Below, piece by piece: positions 18,172 through 26,494 of a stretch of 64,000 nt of DNA. This stretch comes from Paenibacillus agricola (GTDB taxonomy: Bacteria; Bacillota; Bacilli; Paenibacillales; NBRC-103111): the NCBI RefSeq assembly GCF_011440305.1, contig NZ_JAAOIW010000014.1, positions 62,001 to 126,000 on the forward strand, given 5' to 3'. Numbering within the stretch: the stretch's first letter is position 1; every line of letters begins with the position of its first letter. Below the pieces are notes generated by a model. That model was not told the DNA's origin. It made no database searches and worked only from the letters and a program-made list of their open reading frames with translations. The position numbers and the translations under genes are program-made.

Positions 18172-19326
18172 ATGCAAGTAGATGCTCTGGATCGTGTAAT
18201 TAAAAATGCGATCGACGTCATGGAGAGTAGCAAATACCAAATTTTCGAAATCTGTGAAAGTGTTCGGTCAGAACGTGATGCTCTTAACAGCGAACTGCAG
18301 CAGGTCATGGAAGAAACAACAAATACGATTAATAAGGTTGACCAATTTGAAATGGATTACCGGCGGGCGCGAATACGCTTGACTGAGGTAAGCCGCGATT
18401 TTAAAAGGTTTAAAGAGGATGACATCCGTTCAGCCTATGAGCTTGCGACCCAAATGCAAACGCAGCTTGCGATGCTCCGTGAAAAGGAACTCCACCTGAA
18501 GGCTCGGCGTGATGATCTGCAGAAGCGAATCAAAAACGTGGACAAGCAGCTGGAGCGTGCCGAATCCGTCGTATCCCAAGTTAATGTGGTGCTGGAATAT
18601 TTGGATGGAGATTTGGACCAGGTTACACGATTGTTAGAATCCGCGAAAAACCGCCAGCTCATTGGGTTGAAAATTATTTTGGCACAGGAAGAAGAACGAA
18701 AGCGGATTGCAAGGGAGATCCATGATGGGCTGGCTCAAACTTTAGCGAATGTCGTGCTGCGAACAGAAATCGCGGAACGGATGCTTAATAAAGATGCGAT
18801 CGGCTCGGCGAAGGAAGAGCTTTCTGATTTGAAAGTGCAGGTAAGAAGTGGGATTGAAGAGGTTCGCAAAATTATTTTTAATCTGCGCCCTATGGCGCTT
18901 GATGATTTGGGGCTTGTGCCTGCATTAAGGAAATTTATCCAGGATTACGAAGATAAAACGAAAATTCGCACCAAGATGGATCTAGTAGGGAAAGAAACAC
19001 GGTTGCCCTCCGGTATGGAAGTGGCAATTTTCCGGGTTGTCCAAGAAACGTTTTCCAATGTTCTAAAGCATTCCCATGCTTCTCATGTAGCTTTGGAAGT
19101 AACTTACCAACAGCAGATGGTGAAAATCATGGTTAAGGATAACGGCATTGGTTTTGTTGTCGAGCAGATCAACAAGAAGATTGATAAAGGCAGCCATTAT
19201 GGGCTAATGGGCATGCGTGAGCGTATGGAATTGCTGGAAGGAAGAATGGAGATTGAATCCGGCAAGGGAGCCGGTACTAAGGTTTCGATGACCATTCCCA
19301 TTAAATTAGAATCGAAGGAGGAATAA
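18172..19326 (+). CDS. degS: Sensor histidine kinase DegS
   Basis: A 384-residue cytoplasmic kinase. The N-terminal half is long coiled coil (Glu/Lys/Arg/Gln-rich, residues ~20-160), as in the DegS sensor domain. The HisKA_3 dimerisation block contains EEERKRIAREIHDGLAQTLA with the phosphorylated His at about residue 184, and the HATPase domain has NVLKHS, DNGIGF and GLMGMRERMELLEG. No membrane segment is seen. AAAGGAG lies 10 bases before ATG. A weak SigA-like promoter (CTTACA, 17 bp, TACTAT at 18083-18088) is upstream. It is followed three bases later by its response regulator, so they form a pair controlling exoenzymes, motility and competence. Confidence 0.93.
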   Translation: MQVDALDRVIKNAIDVMESSKYQIFEICESVRSERDALNSELQQVMEETTNTINKVDQFEMDYRRARIRLTEVSRDFKRFKEDDIRSAYELATQMQTQLAMLREKELHLKARRDDLQKRIKNVDKQLERAESVVSQVNVVLEYLDGDLDQVTRLLESAKNRQLIGLKIILAQEEERKRIAREIHDGLAQTLANVVLRTEIAERMLNKDAIGSAKEELSDLKVQVRSGIEEVRKIIFNLRPMALDDLGLVPALRKFIQDYEDKTKIRTKMDLVGKETRLPSGMEVAIFRVVQETFSNVLKHSHASHVALEVTYQQQMVKIMVKDNGIGFVVEQINKKIDKGSHYGLMGMRERMELLEGRMEIESGKGAGTKVSMTIPIKLESKEE

Positions 19327-19328
19327 TC

Positions 19329-20051
19329 ATGGATGCTGCCAATACGAAAAGAAATATTAGACTAGTTCTAGCGGATGACCATCAATTATTTCGCGAAGGT
19401 GTAAAGCGGATATTGAATATGGAAAACGACCTTGAGGTTGTAGGCGAATGTGGAGATGGGATTCAGGTCATCGAGCTATGTAATTCATTAAGCCCGGATA
19501 TCGTATTAATGGATATTAATATGCCCGTTGAGAACGGTGTGGTTGCTACAGGCAAGCTAAAGGAGATTTTTCCTGATATCAAGGTTATTATTTTGTCCAT
19601 ACATGACGATGAAAGCTATGTATTCGAAACGTTGCGTAAAGGCGCTTCCGGCTATTTGTTAAAGGATATGGAAGCTGAGTCCTTAATCAATGCGATACGC
19701 TCTGTGGTTGCAGGGCATGCGTACATTCATCCTAAAGTGACAGGCAAGCTCATTAACCAGCTTCGCCGCATGACCTACCTGGATGAAGTAGGCGTTGCCG
19801 GATCCGGTGTGGTGTCCAAGGAAGCAGGCGTCAAATATATACATAGCGATAGCAGTCCCTTAACCCGCAGAGAAGCAGAAGTGCTTCGTTTGATGGCTGA
19901 AGGCAAAAGCAACAAGATGATCGGCGAGTTTTTGTTTATAAGCGAAAAAACGGTCAAAAACCATGTGAGCAGCATTCTGCAAAAGATGGAAGTAGACGAT
20001 CGTACACAAGCTGTTATTGTGGCTATCAAAAACGGCTGGGTAACACTCTAA
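19329..20051 (+). CDS. degU: Response regulator DegU
   Basis: A 240-residue NarL/LuxR-type regulator. The receiver domain shows LADDHQLFREG, the phosphoacceptor in IVLMDINMP (Asp about residue 62), the conserved Ser/Thr region IILSIHDDE and Lys in YLLKDME. The C-terminal LuxR-type helix-turn-helix has LTRREAEVLRLMAEGKSNK and SEKTVKNHVSSILQK. A linker of about 30 residues joins the domains. It is co-transcribed with degS (gap of two bases, with AAGGAGG before the ATG). In Bacillus, DegU controls degradative enzymes, flagellar genes and comK, which fits the competence and flagellar genes next door. Confidence 0.95.
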   Translation: MDAANTKRNIRLVLADDHQLFREGVKRILNMENDLEVVGECGDGIQVIELCNSLSPDIVLMDINMPVENGVVATGKLKEIFPDIKVIILSIHDDESYVFETLRKGASGYLLKDMEAESLINAIRSVVAGHAYIHPKVTGKLINQLRRMTYLDEVGVAGSGVVSKEAGVKYIHSDSSPLTRREAEVLRLMAEGKSNKMIGEFLFISEKTVKNHVSSILQKMEVDDRTQAVIVAIKNGWVTL

Positions 20052-20151
20052 GTTACGCTTTCAGGAAGCCATGAATGATGAGTAATGGCTTAAAGCACAA
20101 GGAACACCCTTATTCGTCGCGGCATATACTGGCCTTAAGGAGGGGGCCGCG

Positions 20152-20553
20152 ATGATGATAGGGTTACTTTGGATTATAGGCAGCTATGCTGCAAGCATTC
20201 TCTTGGTGCATTGGTGTTGCCGGCGGGTTCGACATGAGGGGCGAAAAGCTGTTAGGGTTTGGTTAATTACCAACAATAATCAATTGCAGATGGAATGGTT
20301 TATACGTTATTTACACTTTTCTTCATGGTTAAAGGGAAAAGATATCCAGATGACTATTGCCGATCAAGGATCAACTGATGATACATTAGCAATTGTTGAA
20401 CGTCTTCGTTTCGAATATTGGATAGAGGTCAGGCATGTCCAAGACCAAGAAACGCTAGAGGATTGGATCGTAGGCGACCATAATTATGACCAGGCTTTGG
20501 TAGTTAGACTGGGTAATCAAGATGTTTTAGATAACGCTTACAAAATGCTGTGA
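20152..20553 (+). CDS. Unrecognised small membrane-anchored protein, glycosyltransferase-2-like fragment
   Basis: A 133-residue protein with one N-terminal hydrophobic segment (IGLLWIIGSYAASILLVHW), a Cys-Cys pair and basic residues just inside, and a soluble part whose ADQGSTDDTLAIVERL resembles the nucleotide-binding loop of family-2 glycosyltransferases (D-x-S-x-D-x-T). The full catalytic domain is absent, so it is either a degenerate or a stand-alone small GT-A-like protein. AAGGAGGGGG lies five bases before ATG 20152; an adjacent in-frame ATG at 20155 is equally possible. It lies between degU and comFA with a 31-base gap to comFA, suggesting co-transcription with the competence genes. 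Confidence 0.6.
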   Translation: MMIGLLWIIGSYAASILLVHWCCRRVRHEGRKAVRVWLITNNNQLQMEWFIRYLHFSSWLKGKDIQMTIADQGSTDDTLAIVERLRFEYWIEVRHVQDQETLEDWIVGDHNYDQALVVRLGNQDVLDNAYKML

Positions 20554-20584
20554 GAATGCAAAAATCTGGTTGTGAGGGTGAGCG

Positions 20585-22606
20585 ATGAAGTCTGTTGTTT
20601 ATGCGCGAATAAGTGGCCATTCATGCATGTGGCATGTATCCTTGGACATACGGGCTGATTTGGCCCATTGGTTCGGTGGGCGTCGCAATCCTTTGCGGAT
20701 ATGGATGCTTGAACCGGCCCTTTCATTTGGACAAGCCATCTTGCTAACAGAGAGACTGAGTAGCATGAAATGGAAGGCGGAACAAGTGTCCTCGCCAAGC
20801 TTAATGCTAGAAGCGGTAAGCCGGCAAGCGGAGCTGCTTGGAGTACCCCTCGGTTTAAGCTTGGACAAGCCTGGAGCCCCATTGGCAGGACAGGCGGATA
20901 AGCATGGAACTTCACAAGGAGGACGTAGAGACAAGCTTGAGGCACATCTGCGGGAGTGTGATTGGCAGCAATGGGCAGGCTATCGGACTACGGAAGCAGG
21001 GGCTAGAGCGGTCTTGCCAGAAGAGCTCCTAACATTGATAAGCATCATGCAGGGGAGAAGCTTGTTGTTGGAGGAAGTAAGCCAACTGATGGAGCACCAC
21101 GGTTTAATAGATGCAGGGGAGCAACCCCTTCTCTATATACAAATGGGTTATTTACGCGGCGAATTACAGATCAGTCAAGGCATCCAGAGATCAACCAAAC
21201 GCATATTCCCCACTTTGCGCACCCAACTCGTTTATACATGCCAACGCTGTGGAAGTGGTATTGAGCATATGGTGATGACGGATTGCCTCTTTTGCGAAGC
21301 ATCATGCCCTTATTGTGAGCAGTGCTTGACGATGGGAAGGTCACGTTATTGCTCCGTGATGGTTAGCGCAGCTGAGCGTGTTGACCCGATCGCTGGCTTT
21401 GATAAAGCGGTAGGTAATAGGGAACTTGAGCCTAAGCCTAACTTTGAATCTGAATTTGATCCTCAGCCTGGAAATGTGGAGCTATATGAGCGTTATATAC
21501 TGCCATGGGGATTAAGCAACGTGCAGGCAGAGGCGTCCTCTTTGGCATTGCAATTTTTGAAAGCCAATGAATCCCAATTCAAGCATAAGTCTGGACAAAA
21601 ACCCGGTCAATTTTTGATCTGGGCAGTTACCGGAGCTGGAAAGACGGAGATGATTTTTCCGATGATCCAATATATGCTGCATCGCGGCAAGCATGTGGTA
21701 GTGGCTACGCCCAGAAGGGACGTGGTGCTTGAGCTCCGCCCGCGGTTGGAAAAAGCATTTGCCCCTACGCCCGTAGTTACCTTGTACGGAGGCAGCGAGC
21801 AGCGCTGGGACACGGGAACCCTTACTATTGCGACTACACACCAACTCCTGCGGTTTGAGCGGGCGTTTGACCTTGTGGTCATCGATGAACTCGACGCGTT
21901 TCCCTTCCACAACAATCCTATGCTCGAATATGCAGCCCACAAGGTATGCACGAAAACGGGAGTGACCCTACTGCTTTCGGCTACTCCTCCCAAACAGCTT
22001 CAGAAGGCAGCCAGGCGTGGCCAATTGCCCCACGTGAAGGTGGCGGCGAGATACCATCGCCATCCGTTGCCTGTGCCCCTGCTGCTGGCAGCACCTGCCT
22101 TGTCCCAGCAGCTTAAGCGGGTTTCCTTGCACCGCAAGCTCGAAGAGAAGCTTGCAGCTTCCTTGCAAAGAGGGGCACAATTATTTGTGTTTGTCCCGAA
22201 AATCCAGCTCATCGAGCCGCTGGTTGGGCTGTTACGTACGATTTTTCCTGAAGTCACAGTTCAAGGTACCTCCTCCAAAGACGAGCAGCGGGCGCAAAAG
22301 GTGATCGATTTTCGTAACTCGATTATTCGTATACTGGTCACCACCACGATTTTGGAGCGGGGCGTAACGATCGCTAAATCTGATGTATTTGTGTTGGATG
22401 CAGACGCTTCACTATTTGATTCAGCTTCGCTTGTGCAAATGGCGGGACGTGCCGGTCGCTCAGCCGCTGATCCAGCGGGACATGTATATTTTGTTGCTAA
22501 AGAGAGAACCCGCGACCAAGTAGAGGCCATTCGGCAAATTAAATCGATGAACACTTTGGCAAGGAAGAAGGGATATTTACGTACTAAGGGGGAAGTGATC
22601 CCGTGA
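20585..22606 (+). CDS. comFA: Competence protein ComFA, DEAD/DEAH-type DNA translocase
   Basis: A 673-residue helicase-like ATPase that helps pull transforming DNA into the cytoplasm. Order: a ~200-residue N-terminal region not typical of the shorter B. subtilis protein, a four-Cys zinc-finger region (CQRCGSG ... CLFCEASCPYCEQC, ~residues 219-250), Walker A AVTGAGKTEM at about 347, the DEAD-like IDELDAFPFHNN, motif III LLLSATPP, and the C-terminal helicase motifs TTTILERGVTIAKSDVFV and QMAGRAGRS. GAGGGTGAG precedes the ATG. The stop overlaps comFC by four bases. The N-terminal extension is unusual and contains a Gly/Lys-rich low-complexity stretch near residues 95-120. Confidence 0.93.
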   Translation: MKSVVYARISGHSCMWHVSLDIRADLAHWFGGRRNPLRIWMLEPALSFGQAILLTERLSSMKWKAEQVSSPSLMLEAVSRQAELLGVPLGLSLDKPGAPLAGQADKHGTSQGGRRDKLEAHLRECDWQQWAGYRTTEAGARAVLPEELLTLISIMQGRSLLLEEVSQLMEHHGLIDAGEQPLLYIQMGYLRGELQISQGIQRSTKRIFPTLRTQLVYTCQRCGSGIEHMVMTDCLFCEASCPYCEQCLTMGRSRYCSVMVSAAERVDPIAGFDKAVGNRELEPKPNFESEFDPQPGNVELYERYILPWGLSNVQAEASSLALQFLKANESQFKHKSGQKPGQFLIWAVTGAGKTEMIFPMIQYMLHRGKHVVVATPRRDVVLELRPRLEKAFAPTPVVTLYGGSEQRWDTGTLTIATTHQLLRFERAFDLVVIDELDAFPFHNNPMLEYAAHKVCTKTGVTLLLSATPPKQLQKAARRGQLPHVKVAARYHRHPLPVPLLLAAPALSQQLKRVSLHRKLEEKLAASLQRGAQLFVFVPKIQLIEPLVGLLRTIFPEVTVQGTSSKDEQRAQKVIDFRNSIIRILVTTTILERGVTIAKSDVFVLDADASLFDSASLVQMAGRAGRSAADPAGHVYFVAKERTRDQVEAIRQIKSMNTLARKKGYLRTKGEVIP

Positions 22607-23403
22607 ACAATAAAAGTAAGGGCACTAGAAGCATGGCCCGGGGGTTCTCACAGCTACTAAAGCGGGCAGAGTTGTTGCTGGCGCCCAGCCGCTACACATG
22701 TATAGCTTGCCATGGTACCTACACGCGGCAAGGCAAGCTGCCGCTTTGTGAATCTTGCTCGGCGGCGATTCCATGGATCTTACATATCCGTTGTGAGGGC
22801 TGCGGCCGGCCGGAAATATGCCCGGACTGCAACCGCCGCACGCAAGCTTATTTCGTGCAAAACCGTAGCGCGGTTAGCTATAGTCCGCTTATGAAGGAAT
22901 GGCTCGGTGTATTTAAATACCGCGGTCACGAAAAGCTGCGGGAGCTGCTAGGCACCATGCTTTTGCATGCCTATTACCAGCACCAGAAGCATCCAGCTGC
23001 TTCGGCCAACGCCTCACCTTATACTGAGCTGATTACCTTTGTCCCCTTAAGTGAGCAACGCTTGGCGGAGCGGGGCTTCAATCAAGCACAGCAATTAGCG
23101 GAGGAGCTCAGCGTCCTAACGGGAATCCCTGTGATTGATGTACTGGAAAGGACACGCCATACTGACAAGCAGAGCTTTAAGACTCGTGGAGACCGGCTAG
23201 AAGATCTACAGGGTGTATTTGCGCTGCATCCTGCTGGGCGAAATGAGCTCAAGCAGCTAACGGCTCAAAGTGGAGTGCAAAGCGATATTCGCCTATATAT
23301 TATTGATGATGTCTACACCACAGGAAGCACCCTTAATGAGTGCGCCAAGGTGATCACGGAAGAGCTTGCGGTAGCTGTATACGGAATCAGCTGGGCTAGA
23401 TAA
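22603..23403 (+). CDS. comFC: Competence protein ComFC, phosphoribosyltransferase-family
   Basis: A 266-residue cytoplasmic protein needed for full transformation. The N-terminal part has zinc-type Cys pairs (CIACHG, CESCSA, CEGCGRPEICPDC), and the C-terminal part is a type I phosphoribosyltransferase domain: FVPLSEQRLAERGFNQAQ, then the PRPP loop YIIDDVYTTGSTLNEC. No orotate-type catalytic context is present, as is normal for ComFC. GTG 22603 overlaps the comFA stop, so translation is coupled. No comFB lies between comFA and comFC, unlike B. subtilis. Confidence 0.92.
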   Translation: MNNKSKGTRSMARGFSQLLKRAELLLAPSRYTCIACHGTYTRQGKLPLCESCSAAIPWILHIRCEGCGRPEICPDCNRRTQAYFVQNRSAVSYSPLMKEWLGVFKYRGHEKLRELLGTMLLHAYYQHQKHPAASANASPYTELITFVPLSEQRLAERGFNQAQQLAEELSVLTGIPVIDVLERTRHTDKQSFKTRGDRLEDLQGVFALHPAGRNELKQLTAQSGVQSDIRLYIIDDVYTTGSTLNECAKVITEELAVAVYGISWAR

Positions 23404-23503
23404 ATATATTTAGGAAACTGCTTAAAATACAGTGTACAAGCGTTTATCTAGTAAGCTACACTAGAAGTACCAAAGCTACTTATTGGAGGAGGCACTAAAA
23501 ATT

Positions 23504-23923
23504 ATGACTTTAAATGTGGCTAATTGTCATCGTTGTGGGAAAGTATATTTAAAGAATATGTACGGGATGTGCGGGAACTGCATTAAAGATATCGATTTGC
23601 AATATGAAAAATGCCTGAAGTATTTAAGGGAGTATCGTACTTGTTCCATTGCCGATTTAAGTGAGGCGACAGAGGTAAGTCATCAGCAAATTACCAAATT
23701 TATTCGTGAAGGGCGTATTTCCATTAAGGGTAACCCGAATATGGGATATGCTTGCGAAGTATGCGGTAACGCGATCCGTGAAAATTCCATGTGTGAGCCG
23801 TGCCGCTCCAAACTAGCCAAAGATACGAACCAGATGCATGAGGATGAGAACCGTAGGAAAACGCAGGAGCATACGGCTCATAATACTTTTAATATTCAAG
23901 ACAGGCTGAAGGATCGTCACTAA
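23504..23923 (+). CDS. yvyF: Flagellar operon protein YvyF-like (putative regulator)
   Basis: A 139-residue protein with two zinc-ribbon-type Cys clusters, CHRCGKVYLKNMYGMCGNC at the N-terminus and CEVCGNAIRENSMCEPC in the second half, flanking a predicted winged helix (EATEVSHQQITKFIREGRIS). This matches the flagellar protein YvyF, always found just before flgM in Bacillales. ATG 23504 follows GGAGGAGG by 11 bases; an in-frame upstream start at 23483 overlaps that site. Biochemical role is not established; a helix-turn-helix plus zinc fingers suggests a regulator. Confidence 0.85.
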   Translation: MTLNVANCHRCGKVYLKNMYGMCGNCIKDIDLQYEKCLKYLREYRTCSIADLSEATEVSHQQITKFIREGRISIKGNPNMGYACEVCGNAIRENSMCEPCRSKLAKDTNQMHEDENRRKTQEHTAHNTFNIQDRLKDRH

Positions 23924-23947
23924 AACAGCTATTCTAAAAACTTAATA

Positions 23948-23975
23948 TAAACTTTTGCTCTAACTTCACCGATAA
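23948..23975 (+). promoter_or_regulatory. Predicted SigD (motility) promoter of flgM
   Basis: TAAA (23948-23951), 16-bp spacer, ACCGATAA (23968-23975), a close match to the SigD pattern TAAA-N15-GCCGATAT. The -10 element lies inside the left arm of the hairpin at 23961-24002. FlgM is the anti-SigD factor, so SigD-dependent flgM transcription would be a feedback loop, as in B. subtilis. Confidence 0.65.
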
Positions 23976-24002
23976 AAGTAGTAACGCTTATCGGTGAAGT
24001 TA
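23961..24002. repeat. Perfect 15-bp inverted repeat between yvyF and flgM
   Basis: TAACTTCACCGATAA (23961-23975) is the exact reverse complement of TTATCGGTGAAGTTA (23988-24002), with a 12-base loop and a short TTTTAG tail. It may act as a terminator for the comF-yvyF transcript, a regulator site, or both. Confidence 0.85.
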
Positions 24003-24027
24003 TTTTAGTTGAGAGTGGGGTGCTTTT

Positions 24028-24300
24028 ATGAAAATCAATGGAACAAATCGGGTTGGTACCGTGAATCAATATCAGAAGAGCCATGATGCCATGTCTGTGG
24101 CGGCTGCGGGTAAAACCGGAAAGAAGAAAGATCAAGTGGAAATTTCGAGTGAGGCGAAGGAGCTATTGGGTACACAAAACACATCAGGGGTTGAACATTC
24201 CAAAGAGAAAATCGATGCATTGAAAACCTCGGTAGCAGCAGGGACCTATAAGATAGATGCCCGATTACTCGCAGAAAAGCTGTTTCCTTTTATAAAGTAA
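24028..24300 (+). CDS. flgM: Anti-sigma factor FlgM
   Basis: A 90-residue inhibitor of SigD that delays late flagellar genes until hook completion. The N-terminus (MKINGTNRVGTVNQYQK) and the C-terminal SigD-binding half with VEISSEAKELL, KIDALKTSVAAGTYKIDARLLAEKLF fit FlgM closely. It is preceded by a SigD-type promoter and a palindrome, and followed by flgN after 28 bases, so it likely leads the flgM-flgN-flgK-flgL unit. The start ATG 24028 has GAGTGGGGTG upstream. Confidence 0.93.
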   Translation: MKINGTNRVGTVNQYQKSHDAMSVAAAGKTGKKKDQVEISSEAKELLGTQNTSGVEHSKEKIDALKTSVAAGTYKIDARLLAEKLFPFIK

Positions 24301-24328
24301 TCCAATTTGACTAACTAGGTGGATGAGT

Positions 24329-24832
24329 ATGGCATTCCAAGCTTTGATTCAAACAATGACGGCATTAAACGGAGTACACGATGCTTTGTCAGAATTGGCT
24401 GAGCAGAAGAAGCAGGTACTTATCTACAATCGTGTAGAACAGTTAACACAGATCGTCTCTAAGGAAAACAAGCTCATTAAACAGATTGGCGAGCTGGATC
24501 AGCAGCGCGTGGAAGTCATTGGGCAGTTCTTGATTGAAAAGGGCTACAAGCCTAACCCTAAAGTAACCGTGAGCGATTTAACGAAAATTATTTTTAATAT
24601 GGACGACAAGAAAGCACTATTGGAATTACAGAAGCAGCTTCTAGGGACGATTCGCAAGCTTCGGGAAATGAATCAATTAAATCAACAACTTATCGAGCAT
24701 TCTTTGTCTTTTATTGATTATTCTTTAGATCTCATCGTAGGGCCTCCCGAGGATGATGTCTTTTACCATAAGCCCCAACAAAACGCCGCCCGTGGCAATA
24801 AACGCCTAGGTATCTTCGATACTCGCGCTTAG
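24329..24832 (+). CDS. flgN: Flagellar chaperone FlgN
   Basis: A 167-residue, mostly helical protein with leucine/glutamine-rich coiled coil (ELAEQKKQVLIYN, ELDQQRVEVI, LLELQKQLLGTIRKLREMNQLNQQLIEHSL), as expected of the export chaperone for the hook-filament junction proteins FlgK and FlgL encoded next. ATG 24329 lies six bases after AGGTGG; an in-frame ATG at 24323 touches that site. In B. subtilis the equivalent gene is yvyG (flgN) between flgM and flgK. Confidence 0.9.
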   Translation: MAFQALIQTMTALNGVHDALSELAEQKKQVLIYNRVEQLTQIVSKENKLIKQIGELDQQRVEVIGQFLIEKGYKPNPKVTVSDLTKIIFNMDDKKALLELQKQLLGTIRKLREMNQLNQQLIEHSLSFIDYSLDLIVGPPEDDVFYHKPQQNAARGNKRLGIFDTRA

Positions 24833-24871
24833 GCAGCATAAGCACCACCAAACGGAAGGAGACCCTACAAT

Positions 24872-26458
24872 ATGCGTTCTACATTCAGTGGTATAGAAAT
24901 ATCCAAACGCGCTTTATTTACCCAGCAAGAGGCGCTGAATACAACCGGTCATAATGTGGCCAATGCGAATACACGGGGATATACCCGTCAAGTAGTCAAT
25001 ATGGTAGCCGCTAAACCACAAGAGGCTGTCGCCATGAGCCGCAGCACAGTTCCTGGACAAATGGGGCAAGGTGTTGAATTTTCTTCTATCACCCGAATTC
25101 GAGAAAAGTTTCTGGATTCGCAATTTTATAATGAAAATAAATCATCTGGGGAGTGGACGGTTCGCCAAGATACATTGGATAAGCTGCAAGCTATAATTAA
25201 TGAGCCTTCCGATACGGGGGTTCGCCAGGTTATCCAGAATTTCTGGAACGCGTGGCAGGAGCTGAGTAAAGCTCCTGATAATTTGACAGGCCGTGCCGTA
25301 GTTAAAGAGAGTGCACTAGCGATGGCGGATGCCTTCAACCTTACATCTAAGCAACTGAGCGATCTTTCCAGCGATTTGACGGATAACATTAATGTAAAGA
25401 CAACCTATATTAATTCCACAACGGATCAAGTGGCCAAGCTGAATAACGAAATATTTCGGATAGAAGGCTTAGGCAATAATGCGAATGACCTTCGAGATCA
25501 ACGGGATGTATTGCTGGATGATTTATCGAAGACGATCAATATTACGGTTGTCGAGGATGCCAGCGGATATAGAGTATCGATGGGTGCGCAAGTACTGGTA
25601 GACGGCTTTAATGTAGCTTCAACAGTCTCAGCAGCCTCACTTGAAGGTAGCTTCGGTGGAGACTTGAGTAGTGGAGAAGTATACGGAATGATTAACTCTC
25701 GTGATGTATTAGTAGCTTCGTACCAGAACGAGATTAATACGATGGTTAAAACGATGGTTGAGGGTGACGTGAAGGTTACGCTGCCAGCCGGATCCGTTGT
25801 GCCCGAAGGAACAATTATTGGAACGAAAACGTATACCGGTACAGTTGCACAGAGAACCCTGCAAGAAGCTGATGCAAGAGAGATCACGGTCAAAGGCTTT
25901 AATGGTTTGCATAAGCTTGGTTATGTGCTCAATAACGATAAATTCGTAACAGGTGGGGATTTCTTCCAGACTAGCGACGGTGGTGCCTTTAGTGCAGCCA
26001 ATCTAATCGTAAATCCGGCGATTGAGCATAATGTTTCAAATATTGCTGCGGCACTCAGAACTTATGTGGATCCTGCAGATAATGTGGAAAAAGTAGTTCG
26101 TGGTAATAACGATATGTCGCTTCTGGTAGCGGGCCTTAGCCAACAATCCTTTAACTTTGACCCAACAGGTGCAGGTACCGTTGTTTTGAAGGAAGGTACA
26201 TTAGATGAGTTTTTCCGGGCAGTTGTTGGGCAACTAGGCGTACAAGGCCAAGAGGCTGAAAGGCAATCTACGAACCAAAAAATTCTGGTAGAGCAAGTAG
26301 AAGCCAGAAGGCAATCGGTTAGTGGCGTCTCGATGGATGAAGAAATGGCGAACATGATCAAATTCCAACATGCATACAATGCAGCGGCTAGAGCAATGAC
26401 CACCTGTGATGAAGCGCTCGACAAAGTCATTAATGGTATGGGTATTGTAGGCAGATAA
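24872..26458 (+). CDS. flgK: Hook-associated protein 1 FlgK
   Basis: A 528-residue junction protein linking hook to filament. The N-terminal D0/D1 region shows SGIEISKRALFTQQEALNTT and HNVANANTRGYTRQVV, the rod/hook signature, and the C-terminus ends VSMDEEMANMIKFQHAYNAA with a final helix, as in FlgK. The central variable domain lies at residues ~230-430. Two FlgK C-terminal features are intact: the Gln-rich coil and ARAMTTCDEALDKVINGMG. AAGGAGA precedes the ATG. It is exported by the flagellar type III system with the help of FlgN. flgL follows 36 bases downstream. Confidence 0.97.
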   Translation: MRSTFSGIEISKRALFTQQEALNTTGHNVANANTRGYTRQVVNMVAAKPQEAVAMSRSTVPGQMGQGVEFSSITRIREKFLDSQFYNENKSSGEWTVRQDTLDKLQAIINEPSDTGVRQVIQNFWNAWQELSKAPDNLTGRAVVKESALAMADAFNLTSKQLSDLSSDLTDNINVKTTYINSTTDQVAKLNNEIFRIEGLGNNANDLRDQRDVLLDDLSKTINITVVEDASGYRVSMGAQVLVDGFNVASTVSAASLEGSFGGDLSSGEVYGMINSRDVLVASYQNEINTMVKTMVEGDVKVTLPAGSVVPEGTIIGTKTYTGTVAQRTLQEADAREITVKGFNGLHKLGYVLNNDKFVTGGDFFQTSDGGAFSAANLIVNPAIEHNVSNIAAALRTYVDPADNVEKVVRGNNDMSLLVAGLSQQSFNFDPTGAGTVVLKEGTLDEFFRAVVGQLGVQGQEAERQSTNQKILVEQVEARRQSVSGVSMDEEMANMIKFQHAYNAAARAMTTCDEALDKVINGMGIVGR

Positions 26459-26494
26459 TAGCACGCTAATTTCGGGAAGCAATGAGGTGTCGAT

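Noticed and set aside
23988-24015. Divergent SigD promoter on the minus strand from the right arm of the palindrome
   Set aside because: The only TAAA on that strand is about eight bases from the -10, too close for SigD.
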